DNA of 39,311 nucleotides from Candidatus Vecturithrix granuli (GCA_000739535.1 DF820464.1:590997-630307), one strand, 5' to 3'; shown: positions 15,124 through 22,602, numbered from the stretch's first letter. Numbers and translations are program-made. The notes: a model not told the origin generated them from the letters alone.

Positions 15124-15558
15124 ATGAAGATTTTTATCTGTGGAAAGTGTGGACACCTGGCCTTCGATGCAGCCCCGGAAGCGTGCCCCGTCTGTGGGGC
15201 CAAAAAAGAGGAGTTTACGCAGAATGACCGCATTTTCGAGGAATCACGGGCCAACAGCCCGGAAGCGGAAGTGAAACATGTGCCGTTCGTGCAGGTCAAT
15301 AAGGAATGTGGGCTGGTGCCTGACAAAGGGTGTACGGATATTCTGGTGCGGATTGGCAAAACCTTGCATCCTTCGGAAGACAAGCATTTCATTCTGTTCA
15401 TTGATTGTTACCAGAATGGCGCCTACGTGGGACGAGCCCAGCTCTCGCCGGGTCTCTATCCAGCCGCGTGTTTCCATCTCAAAACACCGACCGGCACAGT
15501 GACGATCACGGAACACTGTAATCTGCACGGCTACTGGAAAACGGAGATCATACTGTAA
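15124..15558 (+). CDS. Superoxide reductase (desulfoferrodoxin-like) with N-terminal zinc/rubredoxin-like knuckle
   Basis: The protein has 144 residues. Residues 6-24 carry two CxxC pairs (CGKC and CPVC) like a rubredoxin or zinc knuckle. From residue 55 the neelaredoxin domain shows the superoxide-reductase iron ligands: KHVPFV, then the histidines in KTLHPSEDKHFI, and C plus H in EHCNLHGYW. The lysine before the first histidine, important for catalysis, is present. It reduces superoxide to peroxide without making oxygen, typical of anaerobes and microaerophiles. AAAGGAGG is well placed before ATG 15124. Confidence 0.92.
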   Translation: MKIFICGKCGHLAFDAAPEACPVCGAKKEEFTQNDRIFEESRANSPEAEVKHVPFVQVNKECGLVPDKGCTDILVRIGKTLHPSEDKHFILFIDCYQNGAYVGRAQLSPGLYPAACFHLKTPTGTVTITEHCNLHGYWKTEIIL

Positions 15559-15593
15559 CGAGAGTCGAACATGAAAGCAAGGAGTCGCCCATG

Positions 15594-15689
15594 ACACCCC
15601 GGTTGTCTTCCGAAACACCGGGTGTGGCGGCGTGACAGACGCACGAATAAACCTCACACCCCAGGTATCTCGGAAGACAACCGAGGTGT
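15594..15689. repeat. Long inverted repeat between superoxide reductase and bacterioferritin genes
   Basis: Arms of about 20 bp (15594-15613 and 15670-15689, one mismatch; core GGTTGTCTTCCGA) enclose a smaller inner palindrome (ACACCGGGTGT and relatives). A ribosome-binding-site-like AAGGAG and an ATG at 15592 precede it. No U-tract follows. It is similar in build, but not in sequence, to the palindromes at 15031 and 22313. It could limit read-through between the two genes. Confidence 0.6.
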
Positions 15690-15710
15690 GACATACATTG
15701 GAGAAATAGT

Positions 15711-16178
15711 ATGCAAGGCAATGAAAAAATGATCGCGAAACTCAATGATCTGTTAGCGGATGAATTGACGGCCATCAGCCAATATATCGTCCATTCCGAA
15801 ATGTGCGCGAATTGGGGATACGAACGACTCCATACGGCTGACGAAAAACGGGCGATTGACGAAATGAAACATGCCGAAACGCTCATTGGCCGTATCCTCT
15901 TTCTGGAAGGGATCCCCATCGTCAGCAAGTTGAACCGTATGACCATCGGTGCGGATGTGGAAACCCAACACAAGAATGACCTGACAACCGAGGGTGAAGC
16001 CATCAAATCGTATAATGACGGGATTCGCCTGGCAACAGAGGTCGGCGACAACGGAACCGGTGAGATGCTGAAAGCGATTCTCAAAGATGAGGAAATCCAT
16101 CTCGACTGGCTGGAAGTCCAGCGTGATCAAATCACTCAAGTGGGGATCCAAAATTACCTGGTCGAGCAGATTGGTTAA
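15711..16178 (+). CDS. bfr: Bacterioferritin
   Basis: The protein has 155 residues, the usual length. All ferroxidase ligands sit at canonical positions: E18, E51, H54, E94, E127 and H130. The haem-binding methionine is M52 in DEMKHAE. It should form the 24-subunit iron-storing shell with haem between dimers, storing Fe(III) and removing peroxide. The ATG lies after TTGGAGAAATAGT. It follows WrbA and superoxide reductase, consistent with peroxide made by superoxide reductase being consumed during iron oxidation. Confidence 0.95.
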   Translation: MQGNEKMIAKLNDLLADELTAISQYIVHSEMCANWGYERLHTADEKRAIDEMKHAETLIGRILFLEGIPIVSKLNRMTIGADVETQHKNDLTTEGEAIKSYNDGIRLATEVGDNGTGEMLKAILKDEEIHLDWLEVQRDQITQVGIQNYLVEQIG

Positions 16179-16392
16179 GAGGCCGTCTAAAAAACGGATC
16201 GTCAGCATCTTTGCTAGCATTCCGAGAGAATCTCCAGCATCTTGACTGGCTTTCGCCATGCCTGGAATCGGACTTACCGCCGGCAGATACCAGCGATCCA
16301 ATCAGATTCAGACAGCCTTTAAGCTCGGAGGGCTGCATCAGAACGATTTTATCATGGCGGCCAAAACCAATTACTTGTTATGAAAAAAGGAA
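16179..16392. other. Gap with possible decayed coding sequence
   Basis: I see no complete gene here. One frame (about 16220-16255) reads ENLQHLDWL, faintly like the end of bacterioferritin (EEIHLDWLEVQ). Another (about 16255-16383) reads without stop to LLHQNDFIMAAKTNYLL-like text, but has no start. These may be remnants of genes destroyed when the element at 16393 and the gene fragment at 16507 came together, or chance. Confidence 0.3.
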
Positions 16393-16506
16393 GGCAGTGG
16401 TTAAATAGTAAGTGATGCCCGCTCGTTGAGCGAAGTCGAAACGAGCCGCTCACTGTTCCCTTCGACTTCGCTCAGGGAACGCATCACTTACCATTTAACC
16501 ACTACC
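16393..16506. mobile_element. Miniature inverted-repeat element, copy 2 (inverted, no target duplication)
   Basis: This 114-bp copy is nearly the reverse complement of copy 1 (9459-9572). Its 26-bp terminal repeats differ from each other at two positions. Unlike copy 1, its flanks (AAAAGGAA on the left, AATCAATT on the right) do not match. The right end abuts a duplicated gene fragment at 16507. The lack of a target duplication suggests recombination or deletion at this copy after insertion. Confidence 0.88.
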
Positions 16507-16625
16507 AATCAATTTTGATACTACCGTAAGCCTGAACCATCTTGGTGATGGCCGTGACGACAATGGGAATGATGACCTGGAAACGACAATTTTTGCCGGC
16601 ATCACCTATCGGATCAGGTAACAGG
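16507..16625 (+). pseudogene. 119-bp duplicated 3-prime end of the outer-membrane protein gene
   Basis: Bases 16507-16625 match 22173-22291 at all but two positions, including the codons for the C-terminal 38 or so residues of the protein at 21049-22287, its stop codon and four bases beyond. There is no start codon or ribosome-binding site. The left edge is exactly the end of the miniature element, so a former paralogue was probably cut away by an element-mediated deletion. The near identity implies a recent event or gene conversion. Confidence 0.9.
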
Positions 16626-16652
16626 AAATCACACGTATCGTGTGCGTGTTGC

Positions 16653-16695
16653 CCACCCCAGACACCGTCCTTCGATGTCTGGGGTGGTTTATTGT
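16653..16695 (+). terminator. Intrinsic terminator-like hairpin
   Basis: CCACCCCAGACA (16653-16664) pairs with TGTCTGGGGTGG (16676-16687), a perfect 12-bp stem, followed by TTTATTGTT. It sits just after the duplicated outer-membrane gene end, as if it were the terminator of the lost paralogue. A small CACACG/CGTGTG hairpin (16629-16643) precedes it. Confidence 0.6.
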
Positions 16696-16700
16696 TACGG

Positions 16701-16741
16701 AGAAAAATACGATCATTAAGAATAGGCCGAAATTACCAGAG
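16701..16741 (+). promoter_or_regulatory. Leader segment shared with sigma-54 transcripts C and D
   Basis: AGAAAAATACGATCATTAAG and the following GAAATTACCAGAG align with the leader after promoter D (about 25184-25223), and more weakly with the leader after promoter C (about 20936-20962, GAAACACGATCAGCAAGA). No -24/-12 element remains here. It is probably the leftover leader of a former sigma-54 unit. Confidence 0.45.
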
Positions 16742-16905
16742 TCGGGGGGCATCATGACAGAAGGCGTCTCTTCCGGTCAGACCGGGTGGACAAATTCACT
16801 GAGAATCCTTTTCGTTTCAAGACTGATAAGGGGAAAGTGCGCAGGTAACGATACGTCTCGTCGAATTTTTGACGATCACGGTCGGGCTTGTTCGGATGGG
16901 AGAAT

Positions 16906-18300
16906 ATGGTACACATTCATTGGATTCTTGCGAATTTCCTGACCATTCTGGGGTTTGTTCTCGCGCTTCTTTTTTTGGTTCAAATCTTGAGAGAACAGCG
17001 ACGATCTCCATCAAGCGTCATGGCCTGGCTTCTCGCGATATTTCTTGTTCCGTACATCGGCGTTCCCCTGTACATCATCTTTGGCGGCCGGAAAATGCAG
17101 CGCATGACGGAGAAAAAACCCAGTTTATTCAACCGCTCTCAGGACATCTCCGGCGCATACGATGATCAACAGAAACAGGTCTCCCGACTTGTGAGCAGTG
17201 GGTTTCCTCGGCGGGAACGAAATCATTTCACCATGCTCCCGACTGGCGAAGACGCTTTCCGAACGCTTATTCAGGAGATCGAACGCGCACAGCAGAGCAT
17301 TTATATCACCACCTTTATCCTTGGCAAAGATGTGACCGGGCAAGCGATTCTCAATGCCCTGATCCGAAAAGTAAAAGATGGTGTTGAGGTGTGCCTGCTC
17401 CTTGACGCCCTGGGGTCATGGAACATTTCCGGGCGTTTTCTCGCTGCGTTTCAAGAGGCCGGGGGCAAATATGCGTTTTTTATGCCAATCATCCATCTCC
17501 CCTTTCGAGGTCGGGCCAATCTGCGCAACCATCGCAAAATCGTATTGATTGACCGGACAATAGCGATTGTCGGCGGCATGAATCTGGCTCAGGAATATAT
17601 GGGGGCTGTCAATCATGCGCAGCGTTGGTACGATCTCTCGATCATGGTGCAAGGCCCCATCGTCTCTGATCTGGACACGGTTTTTCGTTCAGACTGGACA
17701 TTTGCCGCAAAAGAAGCGTTGAGCGTGCCGCCGGAACAGCCAATTGTGACGGAATGCGACGATTCGGTGGCCCTGCAAGTGGTTCCGAGCGGACCCGATG
17801 TTGCCGGCGATCCCCTCTATGATACCATTGTGACCTCACTGTTCAGCGCGCAACAGCGCATTTGGATTGTGACGCCGTATTTCATCCCGGATGACGTGTT
17901 GGTGAAAGCCCTGTGTATCGCTGCCCGGCGCCACGTGGATGTGAGCATCGTGATTCCCCTGGTATCCAACCACCGCCTTGCGGATATTATTCGGCAGAGC
18001 TATGTACGACAAATTCAGGAAGCCGGCGCGAAAATATTTCAATTGACCCCCGGCATGATGCACGGGAAGGTCATTCTTATTGACGATTCACTCGGCATTA
18101 TCGGTTCGATGAACATGGACATGCGGAGTTTTTTCCTGGACTATGAGATCGCGCTGTTTATCGATTCCAAACAGGCCATTCCTCTGTTAGACCGGTGGAT
18201 TCGTGATGTGATGGCGCACTGCACGATCGGAGTGGGTAAGGTTTCCGGCATAGTAGAATTTTTTGAAGGCATCGGTCGGCTGTTTGCGCCGCTTTTATAG
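16906..18300 (+). CDS. cls: Cardiolipin synthase (phospholipase D superfamily)
   Basis: ATG 16906 follows GGGAGA and gives about 464 residues; the TTG at 16888 is an unlikely start. Two membrane segments (about 6-26 and 38-58) anchor the protein, with the typical linker GVPLYIIFGGRKM. Two HKD motifs lie near residue 208 (HRKIVLIDRTIAIVGGMN) and residue 385 (HGKVILIDDSLGIIGSMN), the catalytic pair of this family. It makes cardiolipin from phosphatidylglycerol or phosphatidylethanolamine in the inner membrane. It lies between rearrangement debris and a sigma-54 unit of membrane proteins; envelope stress is a plausible shared theme. Confidence 0.93.
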   Translation: MVHIHWILANFLTILGFVLALLFLVQILREQRRSPSSVMAWLLAIFLVPYIGVPLYIIFGGRKMQRMTEKKPSLFNRSQDISGAYDDQQKQVSRLVSSGFPRRERNHFTMLPTGEDAFRTLIQEIERAQQSIYITTFILGKDVTGQAILNALIRKVKDGVEVCLLLDALGSWNISGRFLAAFQEAGGKYAFFMPIIHLPFRGRANLRNHRKIVLIDRTIAIVGGMNLAQEYMGAVNHAQRWYDLSIMVQGPIVSDLDTVFRSDWTFAAKEALSVPPEQPIVTECDDSVALQVVPSGPDVAGDPLYDTIVTSLFSAQQRIWIVTPYFIPDDVLVKALCIAARRHVDVSIVIPLVSNHRLADIIRQSYVRQIQEAGAKIFQLTPGMMHGKVILIDDSLGIIGSMNMDMRSFFLDYEIALFIDSKQAIPLLDRWIRDVMAHCTIGVGKVSGIVEFFEGIGRLFAPLL

Positions 18301-18372
18301 CCGTCGACCGGGAATATTAAGCGCGTCAGGAAACGAGAACTGGCTGACGAGGCCGTCTCATGCGAACATGGG

Positions 18373-18478
18373 TTTGCCAGAGTGGCAATATATGCCAAAT
18401 CTTGCAAGATGCTGCTTTCTCCTGTGTTCTGAATACGTTACAACGAATCAAGGAGAATTTTTTGTCATTTCTGGCAAA
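18373..18478 (+). promoter_or_regulatory. Paired palindromic upstream activator sites (promoter B)
   Basis: Site 1 (18373-18388) reads TTTGCCAGAGTGGCAA. Site 2 (18461-18478) reads TTTGTCATTTCTGGCAAA. Both fit TTTGYCA-N3/4-TGRCAAA. Their starts are 88 bases apart, almost the same as at promoter C (89), and site 2 ends 80 bases before the -24 box. DNA between and after the sites also aligns loosely with promoters A and C, so these are duplicated promoters rather than chance. Confidence 0.75.
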
Positions 18479-18557
18479 TGCACACCTCATCAAATGACAT
18501 TCTCTTCATGCCAAGAAGTCAAACAAACACAATATGTTACATAAAATACAGAGGCGT

Positions 18558-18572
18558 TGGCATGTTCTTTGC
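18558..18572 (+). promoter_or_regulatory. Sigma-54 (-24/-12) promoter B
   Basis: TGGCATGTTCTTTGC matches the sigma-54 consensus at every conserved base. The start site should be near 18584. A hairpin, GTTCTTT (18588-18594) with AAAGAAC (18604-18610), begins the leader. The first gene of the four-gene YqjD/YqjE-like set starts at 18694. Confidence 0.88.
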
Positions 18573-18693
18573 TATAAAATATTAGACGTTCTTTGGAATT
18601 CCGAAAGAACGGCGAAAACGTGGGCAGGAAGAGTATCGGAACGAGCTTTACGACAATGATGAAAACACGAATACAGTATCACAGGAGGCAACA

Positions 18694-18972
18694 ATGATGA
18701 ATAATGTGAAGAATGTTATTGCTGATACGTTGCATAGTGTTGCCGAAGGTCTAGGCGAAAAGGCGGCAGATCAGGACGCGCAATCCGGCATGGCTCAGTA
18801 TGGCAAACACGCATCCGAGTGGCTGGACCATTCAGCCGAGTACGTTCGGCAATTCGACTATAAGAAGGCAGATGCCAGTGTCCGAGAATACGTCAGGCAG
18901 AACCCGGGGCGCAGCCTCTTGATAGCAGGAGGCGTCGGCCTGATGATCGGAGTTATTTTACGACGCAGGTAA
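18694..18972 (+). CDS. YqjD/ElaB (DUF883)-like membrane-anchored protein
   Basis: The protein has 92 residues and starts after CAGGAGG. The N-terminal two thirds are hydrophilic and helical; the C-terminus is VRQNPGRSLLIAGGVGLMIG followed by VILRRR. The NPGRSLLIAGGVGLMIG-plus-arginines ending is the hallmark of the DUF883 family (YqjD, ElaB, YgaM), inner-membrane proteins that in E. coli bind stationary-phase ribosomes at the membrane. It is the first gene behind sigma-54 promoter B, 17 bases ahead of a YqjE-like gene, the same pairing as E. coli yqjD-yqjE. Confidence 0.82.
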   Translation: MMNNVKNVIADTLHSVAEGLGEKAADQDAQSGMAQYGKHASEWLDHSAEYVRQFDYKKADASVREYVRQNPGRSLLIAGGVGLMIGVILRRR

Positions 18973-18989
18973 GGAGGAGGTTTTTTTCA

Positions 18990-19346
18990 ATGAACAACAA
19001 CGTGGTCAACAAGGACGATACATTACAACGCGATTCCTTTACTGAACTGTTGGGACAGCTTGCCAGCAACTCGTCCGCTGTGGTTCACGACGAAATTGAG
19101 CTTGTGATCCAGGGAATTCGAGAACAGGTGACGGCTGCCCGCAGCGGAGTCGTAACCGTCGTGACAGGCGCGGCCATCAGTTTTGCCGCATGCATGGCTC
19201 TTTGCGCGGCCTTGATCCTCGGGCTCACGTCGTATATGACCCCGGTCATGGCGGCGCTTGTCACCGGATCGGCGCTCGCTGTCATCGGTGTCGTGATTGT
19301 CTTCATCGGCTACAAGCAATTGAAGAAACCGATCCTGAAAACATAG
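18990..19346 (+). CDS. YqjE-like/phage-holin-fold membrane protein
   Basis: The product has 118 residues. Residues 14-50 form an amphipathic helix (ELLGQLASNSSAVVHDEIEL), then two membrane helices (about 54-78 and 84-108). This is the pattern of the YqjE/DUF1469 'phage holin' family, chromosomal in most hosts and not evidence of prophage. AAGGAGGAGG precedes the ATG. It lies in the YqjD-YqjE-like order seen in many Gram-negative genomes. The function is not established; it is likely an envelope-stress partner of the YqjD-like neighbours. Confidence 0.8.
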   Translation: MNNNVVNKDDTLQRDSFTELLGQLASNSSAVVHDEIELVIQGIREQVTAARSGVVTVVTGAAISFAACMALCAALILGLTSYMTPVMAALVTGSALAVIGVVIVFIGYKQLKKPILKT

Positions 19347-19381
19347 GCGACAATGCAAACATTGAAAAAGGAGGACAGGGA

Positions 19382-19858
19382 ATGGCTGAAAGAGAGTACC
19401 TGACGAACGAAAAGGAAGCGGATGTCGAGCGCAGTTCCGAAAATATCCTTCAGGACATCGCGGAAGGAAAAGAGAACCTTTCCCAGACCGTCGATCAAAT
19501 CGGCGAGCGGATCAAAGAGAAACTGGATTGGCGCGAATATGTGAAGGATTCTCCATACTGGGCGATAGGGGCTGCCGCCGGCCTGGGCTATCTGGCCTCA
19601 CGGGCGTTCCCAACACGCACCACGCCCATGGAGCGCATCATGGGTTCCATGACCGGGCACGTTCGCAACTCACTCGGCGGTCTGCTTGTCGGAGTTGTTG
19701 GGCCCAGCCTCATCAAGGGAGCCCTGCTGAGTATCGCCACGAAGACGGCCGCCGGTTGGATAGAGAATGCCATCTCGACAGACGGGACAAGCGGTGACGC
19801 CGGCTCGCGACCGCAGACAGGACGTGATTCGACCAGTGACCCGAGCACAGATACGTAA
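19382..19858 (+). CDS. DUF3618/YqjD-like membrane protein
   Basis: ATG 19382 follows AAAAAGGAGG, giving 158 residues. Residues 22-45 (ILQDIAEGKENLSQTVDQIG) match the I-x-x-T-R/x-x-N-L-S-x-T-V-D-x-I signature of DUF3618-type proteins. Residues 55-75 (SPYWAIGAAAGLGYLASRAF) are one membrane span, and 92-118 are a second, weaker one. The tail is S/T/D-rich and probably disordered. It is the third gene in the promoter B unit. Confidence 0.72.
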   Translation: MAEREYLTNEKEADVERSSENILQDIAEGKENLSQTVDQIGERIKEKLDWREYVKDSPYWAIGAAAGLGYLASRAFPTRTTPMERIMGSMTGHVRNSLGGLLVGVVGPSLIKGALLSIATKTAAGWIENAISTDGTSGDAGSRPQTGRDSTSDPSTDT

Positions 19859-19895
19859 AAAATGACGAACAATCATCTTTTTTAGGAGGATATCC

Positions 19896-20249
19896 ATGGA
19901 TACTAATAAGAGTAAACCTAAGACCCCCAAACAGCAAACGGCAGAAGAGCCTGCCAGCGCCAGTGCGACAGCTCAAAACATCGTGGAGCAAGGCGCCGAG
20001 GCTTACGGGCAAGCGGAGCAGGCGGTCAGTGATGTGTATGATAAAACGACCCAGAAGGTCAACGAAACGTATGCGCAGGCCAAGAGTTATAGTCACGAAA
20101 ATCCGGGCAAGACAATCCTGATCGCATTAGGGATCGGAGTAGGCCTGGGTCTTCTCCTGGGTGCAAGCACTCATCGCTCGCGTACCAGTCGGTTTGCCCA
20201 ACCCGTGGTCAATGCGCTCTCCGACATTGCGCTGGAGTTGTTCCGGTAA
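19896..20249 (+). CDS. YqjD-like (DUF883) membrane-anchored protein, second copy
   Basis: The protein has 117 residues. It has a disordered N-terminus, a helical region (AEAYGQAEQAVSDVYDKTTQ) and the family ending SHENPGKTILIALGIGVGLG followed by LLLGASTHRSR, then an extra 15-residue tail (RFAQPVVNALSDIALELFR) past the usual end. TTAGGAGG lies before the ATG. It is a distant paralogue of the product at 18694, so this unit encodes two DUF883 proteins around a YqjE-like and a DUF3618-like protein. Confidence 0.8.
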   Translation: MDTNKSKPKTPKQQTAEEPASASATAQNIVEQGAEAYGQAEQAVSDVYDKTTQKVNETYAQAKSYSHENPGKTILIALGIGVGLGLLLGASTHRSRTSRFAQPVVNALSDIALELFR

Positions 20250-20714
20250 CATAGACTGTTTACCGGAAAAAGCATTCAAGGTGTGGATGCCTGCGACAAT
20301 GATGCTTTTATTGCGGCGGCCAAGACACGGCAATGGGACCGAGAAAAACTCGTTCGAACATTGGCCTAATCGATAGTCCCATTGGCTTGTTCTACCTGGT
20401 CGCTAACAACAGGAGAAAAACGTCCAATCCAGTGATCTCCCGGATGCGGGCTTTGACAGATAACAGAAAAGCAGCAGCGGGGCCGGTCGCGGGAGGTTTC
20501 GTCGCAGTCATTGTCTTTGACGGGTTGCGCTTTCTTCCCACCGTAACGGACGCAAACCTGGATCGTCTGGCAGGAAACGCCCTGCACGAAAAGCCGTCTG
20601 TGAGCACATGACCGGGGTATGTCATGAAAAACAGAAATTCACTCACCGTCACATTCAACTGAATGACAGCCGCTCGTGACCATTGACGTGTGGGAACACG
20701 CCTATTATCACCGG
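20250..20714. other. Gap with no recognisable gene
   Basis: One frame continues directly after the stop at 20249 and reads IQGVDACDNDAFIAAAKTRQ plus 11 more residues to a stop near 20369. Its composition is plausible for protein, but it has no start codon or ribosome-binding site. A second open stretch (20333-20611) is not convincing. No terminator with a U-tract is seen after the promoter B unit. Confidence 0.35.
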
Positions 20715-20821
20715 TTTGCCAGAATGTCAAATTGCGCCATATCTGGCAATATGCTGTGTTCTCTGGTGTTATGAGCATATAACGGATATTCGAGAAACAG
20801 TGTTTTGTCATTTTTGGCAAA
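20715..20821 (+). promoter_or_regulatory. Paired palindromic upstream activator sites (promoter C)
   Basis: Site 1 (20715-20731) is TTTGCCAGAATGTCAAA. Site 2 (20804-20821) is TTTGTCATTTTTGGCAAA. Starts are 89 bases apart. Site 2 ends 88 bases before the -24 box. Downstream of site 2 the sequence aligns with the DNA upstream of promoter D over about 45 bases (TTCTG-TC-A-GCACC-TCACA pattern). Confidence 0.75.
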
Positions 20822-20908
20822 TTTTTCTGTTCTATGCACCATCACATGACAGGCCATACGTTCCAGAAGACAAGCCAACACAAGACGTTGGTGGACATAA
20901 GGAGGCGT

Positions 20909-20923
20909 TGGCATGTTTGTTGC
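20909..20923 (+). promoter_or_regulatory. Sigma-54 (-24/-12) promoter C
   Basis: TGGCATGTTTGTTGC matches the consensus at every conserved position and is preceded by GGAGGCGT, as promoter B is by GAGGCGT. It should drive the outer-membrane-type gene at 21049 with a leader of about 115 bases. Confidence 0.88.
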
Positions 20924-21048
20924 TTTAGAACCATAAGTGAAACACGATCAGCAAGAGCAGACAGCCATGATCACGCAGTCAGCGCGCTCACGGCGGACGA
21001 GGAAGAGTCTAACATGGTGCAGTAAAACTAAACAATATGGAGGTTACA

Positions 21049-22287
21049 ATGATGAAAAAATTGAGTGTATGGGTGTTCCTGGGTTTCATCGCATTACCAA
21101 TCTCGGCATTCGCGATTAGTCTGCGCGACTATACCAATCCGGACACGTCGTATCAAGAGGCGTATCTTTCCGGACGATTGAACTTTCAGGATAAGGGGGA
21201 TAATCGCCTGTCGGCAGAAGATTGTGATGAGGAAGATGAAGAATGTACAGGAGGCCAGGCCAGTTACAATGGGACGGCGTTAGCAAATTATGAAATGTAC
21301 TATAGCACCTTACCATTTAGCTGGATTTTCCAGGTTGATGGAACTTTTGATTTCGAACGCAGTGCGGAAAAAGAAGCAGATTCACAAGAAGGGTATGAAA
21401 TCGCTGCTCGCACCGTTGCGGATAAATACTACAAAGACACCAAATTTTTAGGGTATGGTTCAGGAGATTTTACGTATCGAAAACTCATGGGGTCCGATGA
21501 TGCCGACGATCCGTATGCCAAACTTGGAATAGGAGTTGGTTATGGCCGGGTTATTGACGCCACCGTATTAGCCAAAGCAATGCGGAGCATTGAGGATTTG
21601 CAGAAATATGGCGTGATTACCCGGGAGTTATCGGATCAGGGATACTTGAAATTTGCAGAACTTATTGATAAAGAAAAAGAATTCAAGAGTGAATATGGGG
21701 CGGTCGAATATGAGAAGTATTGGTTCGAAGCCATGGAAGAGGTCCTCCGGGCAGAAGGGATTCTCGCTGAGGACGCCCTCGGCGCAATGGGAGTAATCAG
21801 AGTGCGTGAAATTCTGATCAATGAACCGTTTAGCGTTCGCAAGCATGGATGGATTGCGCGAGGAGGACTCGGGTTCGTGCTCTCCAATTTTGATGGAAGT
21901 GATAGTGATCCATCGCTCGATGCCTCGTTCGAGTATGCGTATCCCTATACATATCGGCTTCAACTTATTGAGCGAGCTACGTATTCAACGATTTTGAGCG
22001 ATGACATTGTGCATCAAATTAATAACGCGGTGTCGGCGACGTATGAAGTCTCGGATCGGATTGATTGGGAAAATCGCTGGACGGTCGGTCTCACCCTTCC
22101 GACAGAGAGTGGGGCGAAAAACCTGATTTCGAATAATCTTTCGACCACGTTCCGCTACTATATCTCGAATAAAATCAATTTTGATACTACCGTAAGCCTG
22201 AACCATCTTGATGATGGCCGTGACGACAACGGGAATGATGACCTGGAAACGACAATTTTTGCCGGCATCACCTATCGGATCAGGTAA
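21049..22287 (+). CDS. Outer-membrane beta-barrel-type protein of unknown function
   Basis: About 412 residues. GGAGG at 21039-21043 fits ATG 21049 or 21052 and excludes 21037, which overlaps it. A signal peptide (KKLSVWVFLGFIALPISAFA) is followed by a mature protein rich in acidic residues. The central part (about 165-245) is helical and charged. The last 150 residues alternate polar and hydrophobic residues, with aromatic strand ends (RLQLIERATYSTI, WTVGLTLP, STTFRYYI, FDTTVSLNHL), closing ETTIFAGITYRIR, as in barrels that insert into the outer membrane. It is directly behind sigma-54 promoter C. Its 3-prime end is duplicated at 16507-16625. Confidence 0.7.
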   Translation: MMKKLSVWVFLGFIALPISAFAISLRDYTNPDTSYQEAYLSGRLNFQDKGDNRLSAEDCDEEDEECTGGQASYNGTALANYEMYYSTLPFSWIFQVDGTFDFERSAEKEADSQEGYEIAARTVADKYYKDTKFLGYGSGDFTYRKLMGSDDADDPYAKLGIGVGYGRVIDATVLAKAMRSIEDLQKYGVITRELSDQGYLKFAELIDKEKEFKSEYGAVEYEKYWFEAMEEVLRAEGILAEDALGAMGVIRVREILINEPFSVRKHGWIARGGLGFVLSNFDGSDSDPSLDASFEYAYPYTYRLQLIERATYSTILSDDIVHQINNAVSATYEVSDRIDWENRWTVGLTLPTESGAKNLISNNLSTTFRYYISNKINFDTTVSLNHLDDGRDDNGNDDLETTIFAGITYRIR

Positions 22288-22312
22288 CAGGTATTTCGAG
22301 AGAAGGGTGAAC

Positions 22313-22363
22313 AGGAGTGTCAAAGCTCGTCTTTGATCGTCAAAGCCGAGCTTTGACACTCCT
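22313..22363. repeat. 17-bp-arm inverted repeat after the outer-membrane gene
   Basis: AGGAGTGTCAAAGCTCG (22313-22329) pairs perfectly with 22347-22363, enclosing a second palindrome CTTTGATCGTCAAAG. It begins 26 bases after the stop. No U-tract follows, so it may be a factor-independent pause, an mRNA 3-prime stabiliser, or a dispersed palindrome. Confidence 0.65.
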
Positions 22364-22442
22364 CACCGACAAACTTTTAAAACAGTTTCTAAGGTGATTG
22401 TGTGTCATGTAATATTGTGAATGCAGAATGAAAAACAGATGT

Positions 22443-22510
22443 ACCGCGAAACTGAAGTTTCGCGGGCGTAGTAATGGTGCGCGAAACTGGAGTTTCGCGC
22501 TACATTTTCA
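22443..22510. repeat. REP-like palindromic repeat, copy 2 (tandem pair)
   Basis: Two units lie side by side: an imperfect one (CCGCGAAACTGAAGTTTCGCG at 22444-22464 has one central change) and one at 22479-22510 identical to window bases 28-59. Both copies in the window end ...CTACATTTTCA and are followed by a purine-rich AGG sequence. Confidence 0.75.
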
Positions 22511-22521
22511 AAGGAGTCTGC

Positions 22522-22602
22522 ATGTATCCCGGACGGTACGCGCCAATATCCTGGACAGTCAAACCAGGCGAGACGCCTGGGGTACATGCGAGCAATGAAT
22601 GA
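22522..22602 (+). CDS. Putative 26-residue leader peptide coupled to the OmpA-type gene
   Basis: ATG 22522 has AAGGAG five bases upstream, the best ribosome-binding site in this region. The frame runs 26 codons (MYPGRYAPISWTVKPGETPG, then six more) and its TGA overlaps the next gene's ATG (ATGA, 22599-22602). The downstream gene has no good ribosome-binding site of its own. The leader DNA folds: CCAGGCG pairs with CGCCTGG (22564-22580), and GCATGTATCCC pairs with the GGGGTACATGC near 22579-22589. The peptide itself may have no function. Confidence 0.45.
   Translation: MYPGRYAPISWTVKPGETPGVHASNE

Noticed and set aside
16754-16942. Open frame from ATG 16754 (MTEGVSSGQTGWTNSL...)
   Set aside because: It has a purine run before it but overlaps the start of cardiolipin synthase in another frame and shows no protein-like pattern; it may be what is left of a gene lost with the orphan leader at 16701.
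18990-19346. Holin-like gene as evidence of a prophage
   Set aside because: The family is the chromosomal YqjE group, and its neighbours are YqjD-like genes; no other phage genes are present.
20333-20611. 92-residue frame between clusters B and C
   Set aside because: No ribosome-binding site, no recognisable motif, and it covers a gap leading into regulatory DNA.
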